Source: a virus
Virus record (IMG/VR): IMGVR_UViG_3300027782_002495
Coordinates: 1 to 48,129 of that record
DNA: 48,129 bases
Direction: 5' to 3' (one strand)
Shown: positions 16,490 to 25,353 of the stretch, in pieces
Layout: every line of letters starts with the position of its first letter
Numbering within the stretch: the stretch's first letter is position 1
Notes under the pieces: model-generated
Seen by the model: only the letters and a program-made list of their open reading frames with translations
Databases searched by the model: none
Told to the model about the DNA's origin: nothing
Translations under genes and position numbers: made by a program

Positions 16490-17061
16490 TAGTATTAAGA
16501 AAAGATAAATTAGATTTGGTAGAACCAACTGCTGAGGTACTGCATAAAGCACCTCAACCTTTTAATTTTGAAGCAAATGGGGATAGTGCGCAAAGTGTTG
16601 CAAATGTTTTATTTGAAAGAATGAAACAACTAGGAGGGGTGGGTCTAAGCGCCAATCAAGTTGGTTTAGATATGCGCGTATTTGTAATGGGTCTAGGCGA
16701 AACTAAAATTGCAGTATTTAATCCTATTATAATTTCATATAGTAAAATAGAAGAAGTATTCAACGAAGGCTGTTTATCTTATCCTGGTATTATGTTAGCT
16801 ATTAATAGACCAACTAAAATTACAGCAACATATCAAGATGAAACTGGCAAATTTGTTGAGCAAGATTTTAATGGATTAACTGCTAGAATATTTCAACATG
16901 AATATGACCATATGAATGGTACTGATTATACACAGCGAGTATCTAAATTTAAATTAGATTTTGCTAAAAAGAAATTCGAAAATAAGCGTAAAAAGATTAT
17001 TAAAAAATACGCAGTAAAAACAATGATAGAGGCACTAAATGACAATAAAGATTCCAACTGA
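16486..17061 (+). CDS. def: Peptide deformylase
   Basis: Removes the formyl group from nascent peptides. A 191-residue protein with all three PDF motifs: GVGLSANQVG (51-60, Gln58), EGCLS (94-98, Cys96 metal ligand) and HEYDH (138-142, the HExxH metal site). The C-terminal ~40 residues are Lys-rich (KKKFENKRKKIIKKY) and extend beyond the phage PDF core. Short PDFs occur in many cyanophages and other aquatic T4-like phages, where they are thought to favour phage or photosystem protein maturation. Overlaps gp46 by four bases. Confidence 0.95.
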   Translation: MIVLRKDKLDLVEPTAEVLHKAPQPFNFEANGDSAQSVANVLFERMKQLGGVGLSANQVGLDMRVFVMGLGETKIAVFNPIIISYSKIEEVFNEGCLSYPGIMLAINRPTKITATYQDETGKFVEQDFNGLTARIFQHEYDHMNGTDYTQRVSKFKLDFAKKKFENKRKKIIKKYAVKTMIEALNDNKDSN

Positions 17062-17452
17062 ATATAACGAAGTATTTGATTTTGGTTTTACAGCAGTAGA
17101 ATCAGAAGAATCCATAGTTGAAAAACCGGTAGTTAATACCGCACCAATGGTTGACGGATTATCGGCAGTTGAAGATAAAGTTTCTATTATATTAAATAAA
17201 ATCGATTATCTAGAAGAGATAATCAAAGCAAGTGCTGGTTCTAATAGTACTTTTGATATTGACTCATATAAATTATTAGTTGAAAAAGATGTTAATGATA
17301 AATTAAAAAAATTAGAAGGATTAATAATGCCATTATTGGCGAATTTATTAAAAAATCCAGATAAAGATTTTATTAAATGGCCTAATAGAAAACCGATTAT
17401 TGAAGCACAAATATCCAAAATATTGGCTATAACTAGACCTACTACAGAGTAA
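17039..17452 (+). CDS. Conserved phage protein of unknown function
   Basis: A 137-residue protein overlapping the deformylase gene by 23 bases. The N-terminal half is acidic (AVESEESIVEK). The middle is a predicted helix (KVSIILNKIDYLEEIIK). The C-terminus carries DKDFIKWPNRKPIIEAQISKIL, a block I associate with a small conserved protein of T4-like aquatic phages, but no function is known to me. The ATG at 17039 is the only in-frame ATG near the front, although internal starts cannot be ruled out. Confidence 0.7.
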   Translation: MTIKIPTEYNEVFDFGFTAVESEESIVEKPVVNTAPMVDGLSAVEDKVSIILNKIDYLEEIIKASAGSNSTFDIDSYKLLVEKDVNDKLKKLEGLIMPLLANLLKNPDKDFIKWPNRKPIIEAQISKILAITRPTTE

Positions 17453-17459
17453 AAAATGC

Positions 17460-17488
17460 TTGACCTTTGTTCCTAAAGGTGTTATAAT
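17460..17488 (+). promoter_or_regulatory. Extended -10 sigma70-type promoter
   Basis: TTGACC, 17-bp spacer, then GGTGTTATAAT (17478-17488), in which TG one base before TATAAT makes an extended -10. The start codon of the metalloprotease/VWA gene is 22 bases beyond the -10. The same 11-mer recurs at 19651-19661 and 36145-36155. Confidence 0.82.
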
Positions 17489-17509
17489 ATAGCATCAGCA
17501 AGGAAATTT

Positions 17510-19636
17510 ATGGCACTAGCAAACTCAAAATCAGTACTGGCAAAGCTACTCGCACAAGAGAATATCTCAGTCGAGCATCGCAAAACACAAACCGCATACT
17601 TCGATCCCAAGAATCGTGTTCTTGTTCTTCCAATCTGGAAAGACATGAGCACTGATCTTTATGACTTACTTGTAGGTCACGAAGTGGGACATGCTTGGGA
17701 AACCCCCGCTGAAGGTTGGCACAATGCCCTTCAAGCACACAAGCGAGGTTTCAAATCTTATCTTAATGTAGTAGAGGATGCTCGTATTGAACGTTGCATT
17801 AAGACTCGCTACCCTGGTCTGCGTTCATGTTTTTATAAAGCATACGGCGAATTGGCAGATAAAGATTTCTTTGGCATTGCGGAACGAGAAATCTCAACAC
17901 TTAATTTAATTGATCGTATTAATCTTCACTTTAAGATTGGTCCTTTCCTTGCGGTTCCGTTTAGCTTTGAAGAACAATTCTATGTTAAGCAAATTGAAAA
18001 CCTTTCAGATTGGGATGACGTAGTTCGTGTTGCTACAGAATTGTATAATCGTCGCAAACAAGAACTTGAAGATGAGTATGAAGACCGCCGCAGAGGTCTT
18101 GGTGAAATTCAAGACTATGAAGATGGCGATGAAGATGATTATGAGATTGAAGCTGAGTATAATCGTGAAGAAGATATAATGGCAGACGATGATGCCGGAG
18201 GTGTAGGTGCGGGCGGTGCACCAGAGTTTGACCCTAAGTCATTGACAGATGAAGAATTCCGCAAGCGTGAATCTGAATTAGTATCCGATGAAATCAAACC
18301 ATATCGGTATGCAACATTGCCTTTAATTAATACTAAAGATTTTATTATACCTCACAAGAAACTTTATGCCGAAACAGATTGGCAAATTATTGATGACGAC
18401 TACGGCGCAGCTGATCCAATGTTTGCTGAATATAATGTTCCTGCAGGTGACGCATTATATTCAGAATACAAACAGACAAACTCTAAATTTATTCAATACC
18501 TTGTAAAAGAATTTGAATTAAAGCGTAATGCGGCACAATTTGCTAGAGCGCACGTTGCTAAAACAGGTGAGCTTGATATTGATAAAGTATTCGGTTACAA
18601 ATTTAAGACAGATTTATTCAAGCGTGTTACTGTTATTCCTGGTGGTAAGAATCATGGCATGGTAATGTTTATTGATTGGTCTGGTTCAATGACTGATATT
18701 ATCAAACAAACTATTGAACAGACTTTGGTGCTTGCAGATTTTTGCAAGAAAGTAAATATCCCATTCCGAGTATTTGCTTTTTCAGACTCAGACCAAAACA
18801 ATAAGAATAAAGATATTCTTGCTATTAGAAAAACTAAATACTCACAACGCATTGGTGATTTATCATTAGAAAATTATAGTACATATATGATGGAATTGTT
18901 ATCTAATACTATGACAAGTTCGCAATATCATTATGCGCAGAAACGATTATTACAAGTTGGTCATGTATTTGGTCGTATTCATCGTAGACATTATGTCCCA
19001 CATGGATGGAATTTAAGCGGCACTCCTTTAAATGAGGCATTGGTATTTGCCAATTATTATATTCCAGAATTTAAAGAAATGCATCGATTAGATATTGTAA
19101 ATACAATTGTATTGACTGACGGTGAAGCAAATGAGACTGAAGAAATTATTGCGTCTGATGGCCGTCGTAGACATATGAATTCTGTATATTCAATTGGTTG
19201 GAAAGGTAAAGCAAATACTGTTATTACAGATAAACAAACCGGTAAAACCGGATTCGCTAAACCCGGACAACCATTAACAGCTGCTCTTTTAGATTTATTA
19301 AAGAATAGAACTGGAACTAATTTAATTGGATATTATATTCTAAGTGGTATTTCTAAATATCGGATTAATGGCTTTATTCAGGGTCAGGGTATTATTAATG
19401 AAGATACTCAAAATATTATTCATAAAATAAAGAAAGAAAAGTTTTATGCGATTAACTCTTATGTTTATGATAAATATTTTCTGGTTAAATCAGACGATTT
19501 AAATATTAATGACGAAGAATTAAAGGTAAAATCAGATTCTTCTAAAAAGGATATTCTAAAATCTTTTATGCAAAGTCAAAAATCAAAGATCGTGAATCGT
19601 GTACTTTTGAACAAGTTTATTGCAGAAATTGCTTGA
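17510..19636 (+). CDS. Metalloprotease-like protein with VWA domain (CobT-like)
   Basis: A 708-residue protein. The N-terminal domain has VGHEVGHAWE (His57, Glu58, His61; the HExxH zinc-protease motif) and a following NVVEDARIER with a possible third ligand. Residues ~185-240 are a highly acidic Asp/Glu/Gly linker, as in CobT. The C-terminal half is a von Willebrand A domain with a complete MIDAS: DWSGSM (Asp389, Ser391, Ser393), a Thr in NLSGTPLNEAL and Asp in VLTDGEAN. It is followed by an AAA+ ATPase. MoxR/CobS-type ATPases and VWA partners usually work together on protein or metal-insertion targets. Its own strong promoter and AGGA ribosome site precede it. Substrate unknown. Confidence 0.85.
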   Translation: MALANSKSVLAKLLAQENISVEHRKTQTAYFDPKNRVLVLPIWKDMSTDLYDLLVGHEVGHAWETPAEGWHNALQAHKRGFKSYLNVVEDARIERCIKTRYPGLRSCFYKAYGELADKDFFGIAEREISTLNLIDRINLHFKIGPFLAVPFSFEEQFYVKQIENLSDWDDVVRVATELYNRRKQELEDEYEDRRRGLGEIQDYEDGDEDDYEIEAEYNREEDIMADDDAGGVGAGGAPEFDPKSLTDEEFRKRESELVSDEIKPYRYATLPLINTKDFIIPHKKLYAETDWQIIDDDYGAADPMFAEYNVPAGDALYSEYKQTNSKFIQYLVKEFELKRNAAQFARAHVAKTGELDIDKVFGYKFKTDLFKRVTVIPGGKNHGMVMFIDWSGSMTDIIKQTIEQTLVLADFCKKVNIPFRVFAFSDSDQNNKNKDILAIRKTKYSQRIGDLSLENYSTYMMELLSNTMTSSQYHYAQKRLLQVGHVFGRIHRRHYVPHGWNLSGTPLNEALVFANYYIPEFKEMHRLDIVNTIVLTDGEANETEEIIASDGRRRHMNSVYSIGWKGKANTVITDKQTGKTGFAKPGQPLTAALLDLLKNRTGTNLIGYYILSGISKYRINGFIQGQGIINEDTQNIIHKIKKEKFYAINSYVYDKYFLVKSDDLNINDEELKVKSDSSKKDILKSFMQSQKSKIVNRVLLNKFIAEIA

Positions 19637-19661
19637 CATCAAACGAAAACGGTGTTATAAT
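19633..19661 (+). promoter_or_regulatory. Extended -10 sigma70-type promoter
   Basis: Perfect TTGACA (19633-19638), 17-bp spacer and GGTGTTATAAT ending at 19661. It overlaps the stop of the VWA gene and lies 33 bases before the CobS-like gene. Confidence 0.85.
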
Positions 19662-19693
19662 TAATTGTTGAACAAACATTTTAGGACTATATT

Positions 19694-20869
19694 ATGAATT
19701 CTATTGATCTCCAGAAAAAACAGCTTGTATCTGATCTGATTCAAGCATTCGGCAAAACAGCATTACGCAAAGATGTGATTGCATTCGTCAAGCAAAAAGA
19801 CGTTAAGATGCCCAATTGGTTAATTAATGGCGCGACATATCGAGCAGCTCGTGGCTTAATTAATCTTGACGCATTTGGTAGTGATAAAGTAAACAACATT
19901 CCAGCAACCCCTGCTCCTGAGATTGAAGCATTGCCTGCATTACAAGCTCAGGTTGTACAACTCCGACAAAAACGTATGGTATCAGAAGTAGAAGATTTGG
20001 TTCCGATTAAAGACACAACGTATGTGCCATTTGGATTTTATAAAGATTTAGAATCAATTATCAAATCCAAAGTGTTTTATCCTATATTCATTACTGGTCT
20101 TACTGGCAATGGTAAAACCACAATGGCAGAACAAGTATGTTCTAAATTGAAGCGTGAGTGTGTTCGTGTTAACGTATCAATCGAGACTGATGAGGATGAC
20201 CTTGTAGGTGGTTCAACATTGATTGACGGCAACGTAACATTCCGAGAAGGTCCTGTTATCCTAGCTATGCGCCGTGGTGCAGTATTGTTGATTGACGAAA
20301 TTGATCGTGGTTCAAATAAATTGATGTGCATTCAGGGTATTCTTGAAGGCAAACCATACTTCAATAAAAAGAATGGTGATGTAATTCATCCTGCCCCTGG
20401 GTTTACAGTTATTGCTACAGCAAATACTAAAGGTCAAGGTTCAGACAGCGGCAAGTATATTGCAGCACAAATTCTTGACGAAGCATTTTTAGAACGTTTC
20501 CCAATTACAGTTGAACAAGAATATCCTTCAGCTAAGGTTGAGCGTACTATTATTATGAATAATATGGAACAACATAGTTGCGTGGATGAAGAATTTGCCG
20601 ACAAACTTGTAACATGGGCTGAGGTTATTCGTAAAACATATCTTGAAGATGCAGTTGACGAATTGATTTCTACTCGACGTCTTGTTCATATTGTAAAAGC
20701 ATTCTCAATGTTTAGAGATCGTCAAAAGGCAATTGAACTTTGCGTTAACCGGTTTGATGCAGACACAAAGAATGCGTTCTTAGATTTGTATAAGAAAATG
20801 GAAGCACCTGCAGAAGAGACAGTTGCACCAATTCAAGAAAATAATATGGATGAAGATATCCCATTCTAA
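19694..20869 (+). CDS. cobS: CobS/MoxR-like AAA+ ATPase
   Basis: A 391-residue AAA+ protein. Residues 1-~90 form a helical leader with MPNWLINGATYRAARG. Walker A is TGLTGNGKTTMAE (~133-145), Walker B AVLLIDEIDRG, sensor 1 in VIATANTKG, and an arginine-finger region LDEAFLERF. The DEDDLVGGSTLIDGNV segment is typical of CobS/MoxR proteins. Cobaltochelatase subunit-like genes named cobS are common in T4-like cyanophages, where a cobalamin role is unproven. The adjacent VWA protein is the expected CobT-like partner. The C-terminus ends in EDIPF, an acidic-hydrophobic tail. Confidence 0.88.
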   Translation: MNSIDLQKKQLVSDLIQAFGKTALRKDVIAFVKQKDVKMPNWLINGATYRAARGLINLDAFGSDKVNNIPATPAPEIEALPALQAQVVQLRQKRMVSEVEDLVPIKDTTYVPFGFYKDLESIIKSKVFYPIFITGLTGNGKTTMAEQVCSKLKRECVRVNVSIETDEDDLVGGSTLIDGNVTFREGPVILAMRRGAVLLIDEIDRGSNKLMCIQGILEGKPYFNKKNGDVIHPAPGFTVIATANTKGQGSDSGKYIAAQILDEAFLERFPITVEQEYPSAKVERTIIMNNMEQHSCVDEEFADKLVTWAEVIRKTYLEDAVDELISTRRLVHIVKAFSMFRDRQKAIELCVNRFDADTKNAFLDLYKKMEAPAEETVAPIQENNMDEDIPF

Positions 20870-20886
20870 CATAAATTAATTTAACC

Positions 20887-20911
20887 AAAGGGCACAATAC
20901 TGTGCCCTTTT
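20887..20911 (+). terminator. Rho-independent terminator
   Basis: Perfect 10-bp stem AAAGGGCACA / TGTGCCCTTT with loop ATAC, ending in four T residues. It isolates the CobS-like gene from the sugar island whose late promoter starts 14 bases later. Confidence 0.88.
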
Positions 20912-20924
20912 ACCTTTATCAGCA

Positions 20925-20932
20925 TATAAATA
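20925..20932 (+). promoter_or_regulatory. Late promoter of the sugar island
   Basis: Intergenic TATAAATA, 34 bases upstream of gmd and just after a terminator. No other good promoter is seen between it and 36127, so the co-directional, overlapping genes up to 35821 may form one late operon. Confidence 0.8.
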
Positions 20933-20965
20933 ATATAATATTATTAATTCATTATAGGGATTGAA

Positions 20966-21973
20966 ATGAAAACAGCATTAATTACTGGCATCACTGGCCA
21001 AGACGGATCTTATCTTGCAGAACTATTACTCGAAAAGGGTTATATGGTTCATGGCATTATTAGACGTAGTTCGTCAATCAACACAGGTCGCATTGACCAC
21101 ATCTATGGTCACCCCAATTTAAAATTGCACTACGGTGACGTAACAGATTCATTGTCTATTATGAACATACTTAAGAAGTATGAACCAGATGAAATCTATA
21201 ATTTAGCTGCACAAAGCCATGTTAAAGTCTCATTTGAGACCCCTGAATATACTGCGCAAGTTGATGCATTAGGTACATTAAAGATTCTTGAATCAGTTAG
21301 ATTGTTGAACTTAGAAAAGAAAACTAAGATTTATCAAGCATCTACTTCAGAACTGTATGGTCTAGTACAAGAAACTCCTCAAAAAGAAACAACGCCTTTT
21401 TATCCTCGCTCCCCATACGGTGTAGCTAAACTATATGGATTTTGGATTGTTAAAAACTATCGTGAGTCCTACAATATGTTTGCCTGTTCTGGTATTCTAT
21501 TTAATCACGAGTCTCCCCGTCGTGGACATAATTTTGTGACTAAGAAAATTGTAAATGGTATTGAGGCTGTTAGTGCTGGTCGTCAAGAGTGTTTGTATTT
21601 AGGAAATTTAAACGCAAAACGAGATTGGGGACACGCAAAAGACTATGTTAACGCAATGTGGCTAATGTTGCAACATGATGTCCCTGACGATTTTGTTATT
21701 GCTACCGGTGAACAATATTCGGTAAAAGAATTTGTTGAAAGATGCGCTCCATTTTTCGGATTGAAAATTCGATGGGAAGGCCATGGCCTAAACGAAGTAG
21801 GTATTAATACTATGACTAATAAAATTATTATTCGTGTGGATGAAAAGTATTTCCGACCTGCAGAAGTTGAGACTTTGTTGGGAGATTCTACAAAAGCTAG
21901 AAGTGTGCTAGGTTGGGTTCCTGAACATTCTTTTGACGATCTTGTTCACGATATGTGCATGAATTTTAGTTGA
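20966..21973 (+). CDS. gmd: GDP-mannose 4,6-dehydratase
   Basis: Makes GDP-4-keto-6-deoxy-D-mannose, the common precursor of GDP-fucose, colitose, rhamnose and perosamine. A 335-residue protein. Seen: [20 protein letters not shown] (NADP-binding, with the Gmd-specific GQDGSYL), [31 protein letters not shown] (catalytic Thr and Glu) and [10 protein letters not shown] (YxxxK). It is slightly shorter than E. coli Gmd (373). First gene of the late sugar island; fcl follows after seven bases. Confidence 0.96.
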   Translation: MKTALITGITGQDGSYLAELLLEKGYMVHGIIRRSSSINTGRIDHIYGHPNLKLHYGDVTDSLSIMNILKKYEPDEIYNLAAQSHVKVSFETPEYTAQVDALGTLKILESVRLLNLEKKTKIYQASTSELYGLVQETPQKETTPFYPRSPYGVAKLYGFWIVKNYRESYNMFACSGILFNHESPRRGHNFVTKKIVNGIEAVSAGRQECLYLGNLNAKRDWGHAKDYVNAMWLMLQHDVPDDFVIATGEQYSVKEFVERCAPFFGLKIRWEGHGLNEVGINTMTNKIIIRVDEKYFRPAEVETLLGDSTKARSVLGWVPEHSFDDLVHDMCMNFS

Positions 21974-21980
21974 GGATACA

Positions 21981-22916
21981 ATGGAAAAGAATAGTACAAT
22001 ATTTGTTGCAGGACATAATGGTCTTGTAGGATCGGCAATTGTTCGTAAATTAAAATCTGAAGGATACACTAACTTAATTCTTCGATCAAAAGCAGAATTA
22101 GATTTGCGAGATCAGCTCGCAGTTAAAAAATTCTTTAGTACAGCAACTCCGGATTATGTTTTCTTGGCTGCTGCTAAAGTCGGGGGAATTAATTGGAACT
22201 GGACTAATCCTGGCGAGTTTATTTACGATAACTTGCAGATTCAAACTAATGTTATTGATTCGGCATATCGCAATGGATGTAAAAAATTGTTGTTCTTAGG
22301 TTCTGCTTGCATTTATCCTAAGATTGTTCCTCAACCAATTAAAGAGGAATACTTGTTAACAGCATTACTTGAGCCCACAAATGAGGGATATGCTTTAGCA
22401 AAAATTACTGGATTGCGTATGTGTGAATATTACAGACGTCAATATGGGTTCAACGCTATCAGTTTAATGCCTGCTAATTTATATGGACCAAATGATAACT
22501 TTATTCCAGAACACGGTCACGTAATTCCTGGTATTATTACTAAGTTATATAACGCAATGCAGAATGGTGACAAGAGCGTTGAATGCTGGGGTGATGGCAC
22601 ACCTACAAGAGAATTCTTATATGTAGATGATCTTGCAGATGCTTGCTTTTGGACAATGCAAAATTATGATAAAGCTGAATTTATTAACGTAGGTAGTGAT
22701 GAAGAACTTACAATTAGAGATCTTGCTGAAAAATTAAAAGATGCAATGGGCTTTAAGGGTGATATTATTTGGAATACTGAAAAACCAAATGGCACACCTA
22801 GACGCAAAATGGATAATAGCAAATTGAAAGCACTAGGTTGGTCCGCAAATGTAACCTTTGATGAGGGACTAAAGCTGACTATTGATTGGTATAAAAAGCA
22901 AAAAGGTATGTTATGA
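21981..22916 (+). CDS. fcl: GDP-L-fucose synthase-like epimerase/reductase (Fcl, or ColC role)
   Basis: Bifunctional 3,5-epimerase/4-reductase family. A 311-residue protein (E. coli Fcl/WcaG 321). Seen: VAGHNGLVGSAIVRKL, YVFLAAAKVGGI, GSACIYPK (Ser and Cys of the epimerase site), PTNEGYALAKI (YxxxK) and NLYGPNDNF. This is very close to true Fcl. The gene after it is ColD-like, and in colitose pathways a homologous enzyme (ColC) epimerises and reduces the ColD product. This protein may therefore make GDP-fucose, GDP-colitose, or both. Confidence 0.93.
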   Translation: MEKNSTIFVAGHNGLVGSAIVRKLKSEGYTNLILRSKAELDLRDQLAVKKFFSTATPDYVFLAAAKVGGINWNWTNPGEFIYDNLQIQTNVIDSAYRNGCKKLLFLGSACIYPKIVPQPIKEEYLLTALLEPTNEGYALAKITGLRMCEYYRRQYGFNAISLMPANLYGPNDNFIPEHGHVIPGIITKLYNAMQNGDKSVECWGDGTPTREFLYVDDLADACFWTMQNYDKAEFINVGSDEELTIRDLAEKLKDAMGFKGDIIWNTEKPNGTPRRKMDNSKLKALGWSANVTFDEGLKLTIDWYKKQKGML

Positions 22917-24082
22917 GATGGCCTTTAATGGGTGAGACAATCACCTTCACAGATAGATTAAAAATGGCGCACTTTGCTTTAACAGCAAAGAAATTCACAT
23001 TCGGCGAAAAAGTAAAACAATTCGAAAACGAATGGAGTGATTGGCTAGGTGCAAAACATTCATTGTATGTTTCCAGCGGAAGTACTGCAAACTTCTTGTT
23101 GGTTGCTGCTATTAAAGAATTATACAAGTTAAAAGAAGGCGACAAAGTATTGTTACCTGCCTGTACCTGGATGACCAATGTGGCACCTATTATGCAACTT
23201 GGCCTTACACCCGTATTCTGTGATATTAATTTAGATAATTTTAGTTTTGATCTAGAAGAAGCTAAATTAATCGCAATTAAACACGAAATTAAAGCGGTGT
23301 TTATTACACACCTATTAGGTTTCTCTGCAGACAATGAAGCTATTAAACGAATGTTCCCTCGAGCATTAATTATAGATGACGTGTGTGAATCACATGGATG
23401 CCAATCACCGTATGGTGAAAAGCGCGGGGCAAACAGTTTAGGTGCAACATTTAGTTTCTATTTTGGTCATCATATGTCTACAGTCGAAGGCGGTATGGTT
23501 TCAACTAATAATACTAAGCTTTATGATTTAATGAAAGTTAAACGCAGTCATGGCATGGCAAGAGAATCAATTAACTTTGCAGACTATGCTAAGAAGTATC
23601 CAAAGATTGATAAACAATTCTTGTTTGTTACTGATGGATACAATTTTAGGAACCATGAGATTTGTGCAGTATTAGGTATATCGCAATTAAAGCGTTTAGA
23701 TAAAATGGTTAATATTCGTAATAGGAATCATACTTTATTTGCAGATATTGTTGACAAATATCCTAATTTGTTTTATAATATTAAAAATCCCAAAACAATT
23801 AGTAGTTTCTGTTTTCCTTTCATCTGTAAATCTAACGAAATTATGTTAGCAATGAAGGACACATTTACAAAGCATGGTATTGAATATAGACCAATTGTTG
23901 CAGGTAACTTATTAGCTCAACCGTTTCTAAAAGATTATAGTATTGAGACTAATAAGAAAAGAACTAATGCAGATATTCTTCATACGCAAGGCGTGTACGT
24001 TGGTAACAACCATTTTGTCACAGAAGCAGATATGAAATTTTTAAACGATGTGGTTGGAGAAATAAATGAAAAATTTAGGTGA
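22913..24082 (+). CDS. colD: GDP-4-keto-6-deoxymannose 3-dehydratase-like PLP enzyme (ColD)
   Basis: A 389-residue DegT-fold, PLP-dependent protein (E. coli ColD 388). The usual Schiff-base lysine is replaced by histidine: FYFGHHMSTVEGG, with His186 aligned to the Lys position, as in ColD, which removes the C3 hydroxyl instead of transaminating. Other ColD-like blocks are FTFGEKV near residue 30, YVSSGSTANFL, IDDVCESHG, EYRPIVAGNLL and GVYVGNNHF. It overlaps fcl by four bases. The expected product is GDP-4-keto-3,6-dideoxymannose, the direct precursor of colitose. Function as an aminotransferase is unlikely without the lysine. Confidence 0.88.
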   Translation: MRWPLMGETITFTDRLKMAHFALTAKKFTFGEKVKQFENEWSDWLGAKHSLYVSSGSTANFLLVAAIKELYKLKEGDKVLLPACTWMTNVAPIMQLGLTPVFCDINLDNFSFDLEEAKLIAIKHEIKAVFITHLLGFSADNEAIKRMFPRALIIDDVCESHGCQSPYGEKRGANSLGATFSFYFGHHMSTVEGGMVSTNNTKLYDLMKVKRSHGMARESINFADYAKKYPKIDKQFLFVTDGYNFRNHEICAVLGISQLKRLDKMVNIRNRNHTLFADIVDKYPNLFYNIKNPKTISSFCFPFICKSNEIMLAMKDTFTKHGIEYRPIVAGNLLAQPFLKDYSIETNKKRTNADILHTQGVYVGNNHFVTEADMKFLNDVVGEINEKFR

Positions 24083-24443
24083 AAGCATTGAGGACATTAT
24101 TAGCAGAACAGTCGGTAGCGTCTTAGATGATATTAGAAATGCTGATCGATGGAATCCTCTAGTCATGCCAAACTCTAGCTATATTGCTACAGATAATTTG
24201 GGAGAAGTTATTGAAAAGCTAGCAATTATTCATATTAGAATGTGGATGTTGGAAGATGCAATTCAAACAGCAAAATCAGATGAAGAGATTGCAGAACTAA
24301 AACGCAAATGCGATATTTGTTTTAAAGTTAAACGTCCTAAGTATGTTCAAGCAATCAATGCTTTGGTTGAAGATGCAATTACAAATAATAAATCTTTAAG
24401 AGAAGATTCGGTGAAATTATACAAAGGTGTTAATGATGAGTAA
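24066..24443 (+). CDS. Small helical protein, DUF4254-like
   Basis: A 125-residue protein with GGAG upstream, overlapping colD by 17 bases. The segment NLGEVIEKLAIIHIRMWMLEDAIQ...DEEIAELKRKCD resembles DUF4254 proteins. Those have the same helix pair (a short helix with Trp, then a D-x-E-I-A-x-L-K-R helix) and often occur in sugar clusters. Function unknown. The family name is a tentative recognition. Confidence 0.5.
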   Translation: MKNLGESIEDIISRTVGSVLDDIRNADRWNPLVMPNSSYIATDNLGEVIEKLAIIHIRMWMLEDAIQTAKSDEEIAELKRKCDICFKVKRPKYVQAINALVEDAITNNKSLREDSVKLYKGVNDE

Positions 24444-25353
24444 AATTGTTTTCTTCAATCACTTCCATAAAGGTGATCTACATACGCATAAGGAATTTAT
24501 TCGTCATATTCAATCTGAATTGTCTGATTTTACTTTTGAGTATATGCATAATAATGCAGCAAAACTAACTGCTGAATTAGATATTCCGTTAGTTGGTGCG
24601 CCTACTGACTTAAACAATAAAGATCCTTTTTATGCAGATGATGATATTCTTTATATTAATACCTGGGTTGGATGTAATTGGGATGTATTCTGCAAGCATG
24701 GCGGCATTAATATGCACACATTGTATGAGCAATGGGAAGGTATTGTAGGAACAATTAACGAAACATTTGGTACAGATATTAAACTGCGTGAAGAAAAAGA
24801 ATCTTATTTACCTAAAATTGATTCTAAATTATTGACAACTGATAAGATTGAAGATTATTTGTTGACTGCGGATGAGAGCGTTCGCAAAGTATTGATCTGC
24901 AATAACACACCTATGTCCAATCAATCTTTCAAATCTAATATGAAAGAACACATTTTGCCGTTTGCTGAAATGTATCCAGACACACATTTTATATGTACTA
25001 ATAAATTTGATACCGAAGGTCAGAATAATATTAAATTTACAGATGATATTGTTGGCCCGGTTCAAGATGGTGATCTACAAGAGATTTCTTATCTAAGTAG
25101 AAACTGTGATATAATTATTGGTAAGAACTCAGGCCCGTTTGTTTTTTGCGAAACATATGATAATTACATGGATGATACAAAGAAGTTTATTTCATTCAAT
25201 ACTAAACATCCTGATTATGAAGATGTGCAGGAAACAATGTCGAATGGATTAAAATTGAAATGCGGATACAAAGCTATTCCTATTTTAAGTAATGATTTAA
25301 CAGAAAAAGATCACGAGAATATTATGGCGGCCCTTAATGAGGCCTTTGCATGA
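24436..25353 (+). CDS. GT-B glycosyltransferase-like protein (GT9-like)
   Basis: About 305 residues; ATGs at 24433 and 24436 are both possible, with AAAGG upstream. The N-terminus KIVFFNHFHKGDLHTHKEFI resembles the glycine/aspartate loop of heptosyltransferase-like GT-B enzymes. The C-terminal QEISYLSRNCDIIIGKNSGPFVF parallels their donor site (LAALI...VVGNDSGP). The middle (KVLICNNTPMSNQSF) would be the strand starting the second domain. It overlaps the fucosyltransferase gene by four bases. Likely a glycosyltransferase of the surface-glycan pathway; donor unknown. Confidence 0.55.
   Translation: MSKIVFFNHFHKGDLHTHKEFIRHIQSELSDFTFEYMHNNAAKLTAELDIPLVGAPTDLNNKDPFYADDDILYINTWVGCNWDVFCKHGGINMHTLYEQWEGIVGTINETFGTDIKLREEKESYLPKIDSKLLTTDKIEDYLLTADESVRKVLICNNTPMSNQSFKSNMKEHILPFAEMYPDTHFICTNKFDTEGQNNIKFTDDIVGPVQDGDLQEISYLSRNCDIIIGKNSGPFVFCETYDNYMDDTKKFISFNTKHPDYEDVQETMSNGLKLKCGYKAIPILSNDLTEKDHENIMAALNEAFA

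Noticed and set aside
22913-24082. Reading the ColD-like protein as an ordinary DegT-type aminotransferase
   Set aside because: The Schiff-base lysine is replaced by histidine in a His-His pair, the mark of the 3-dehydratase group.
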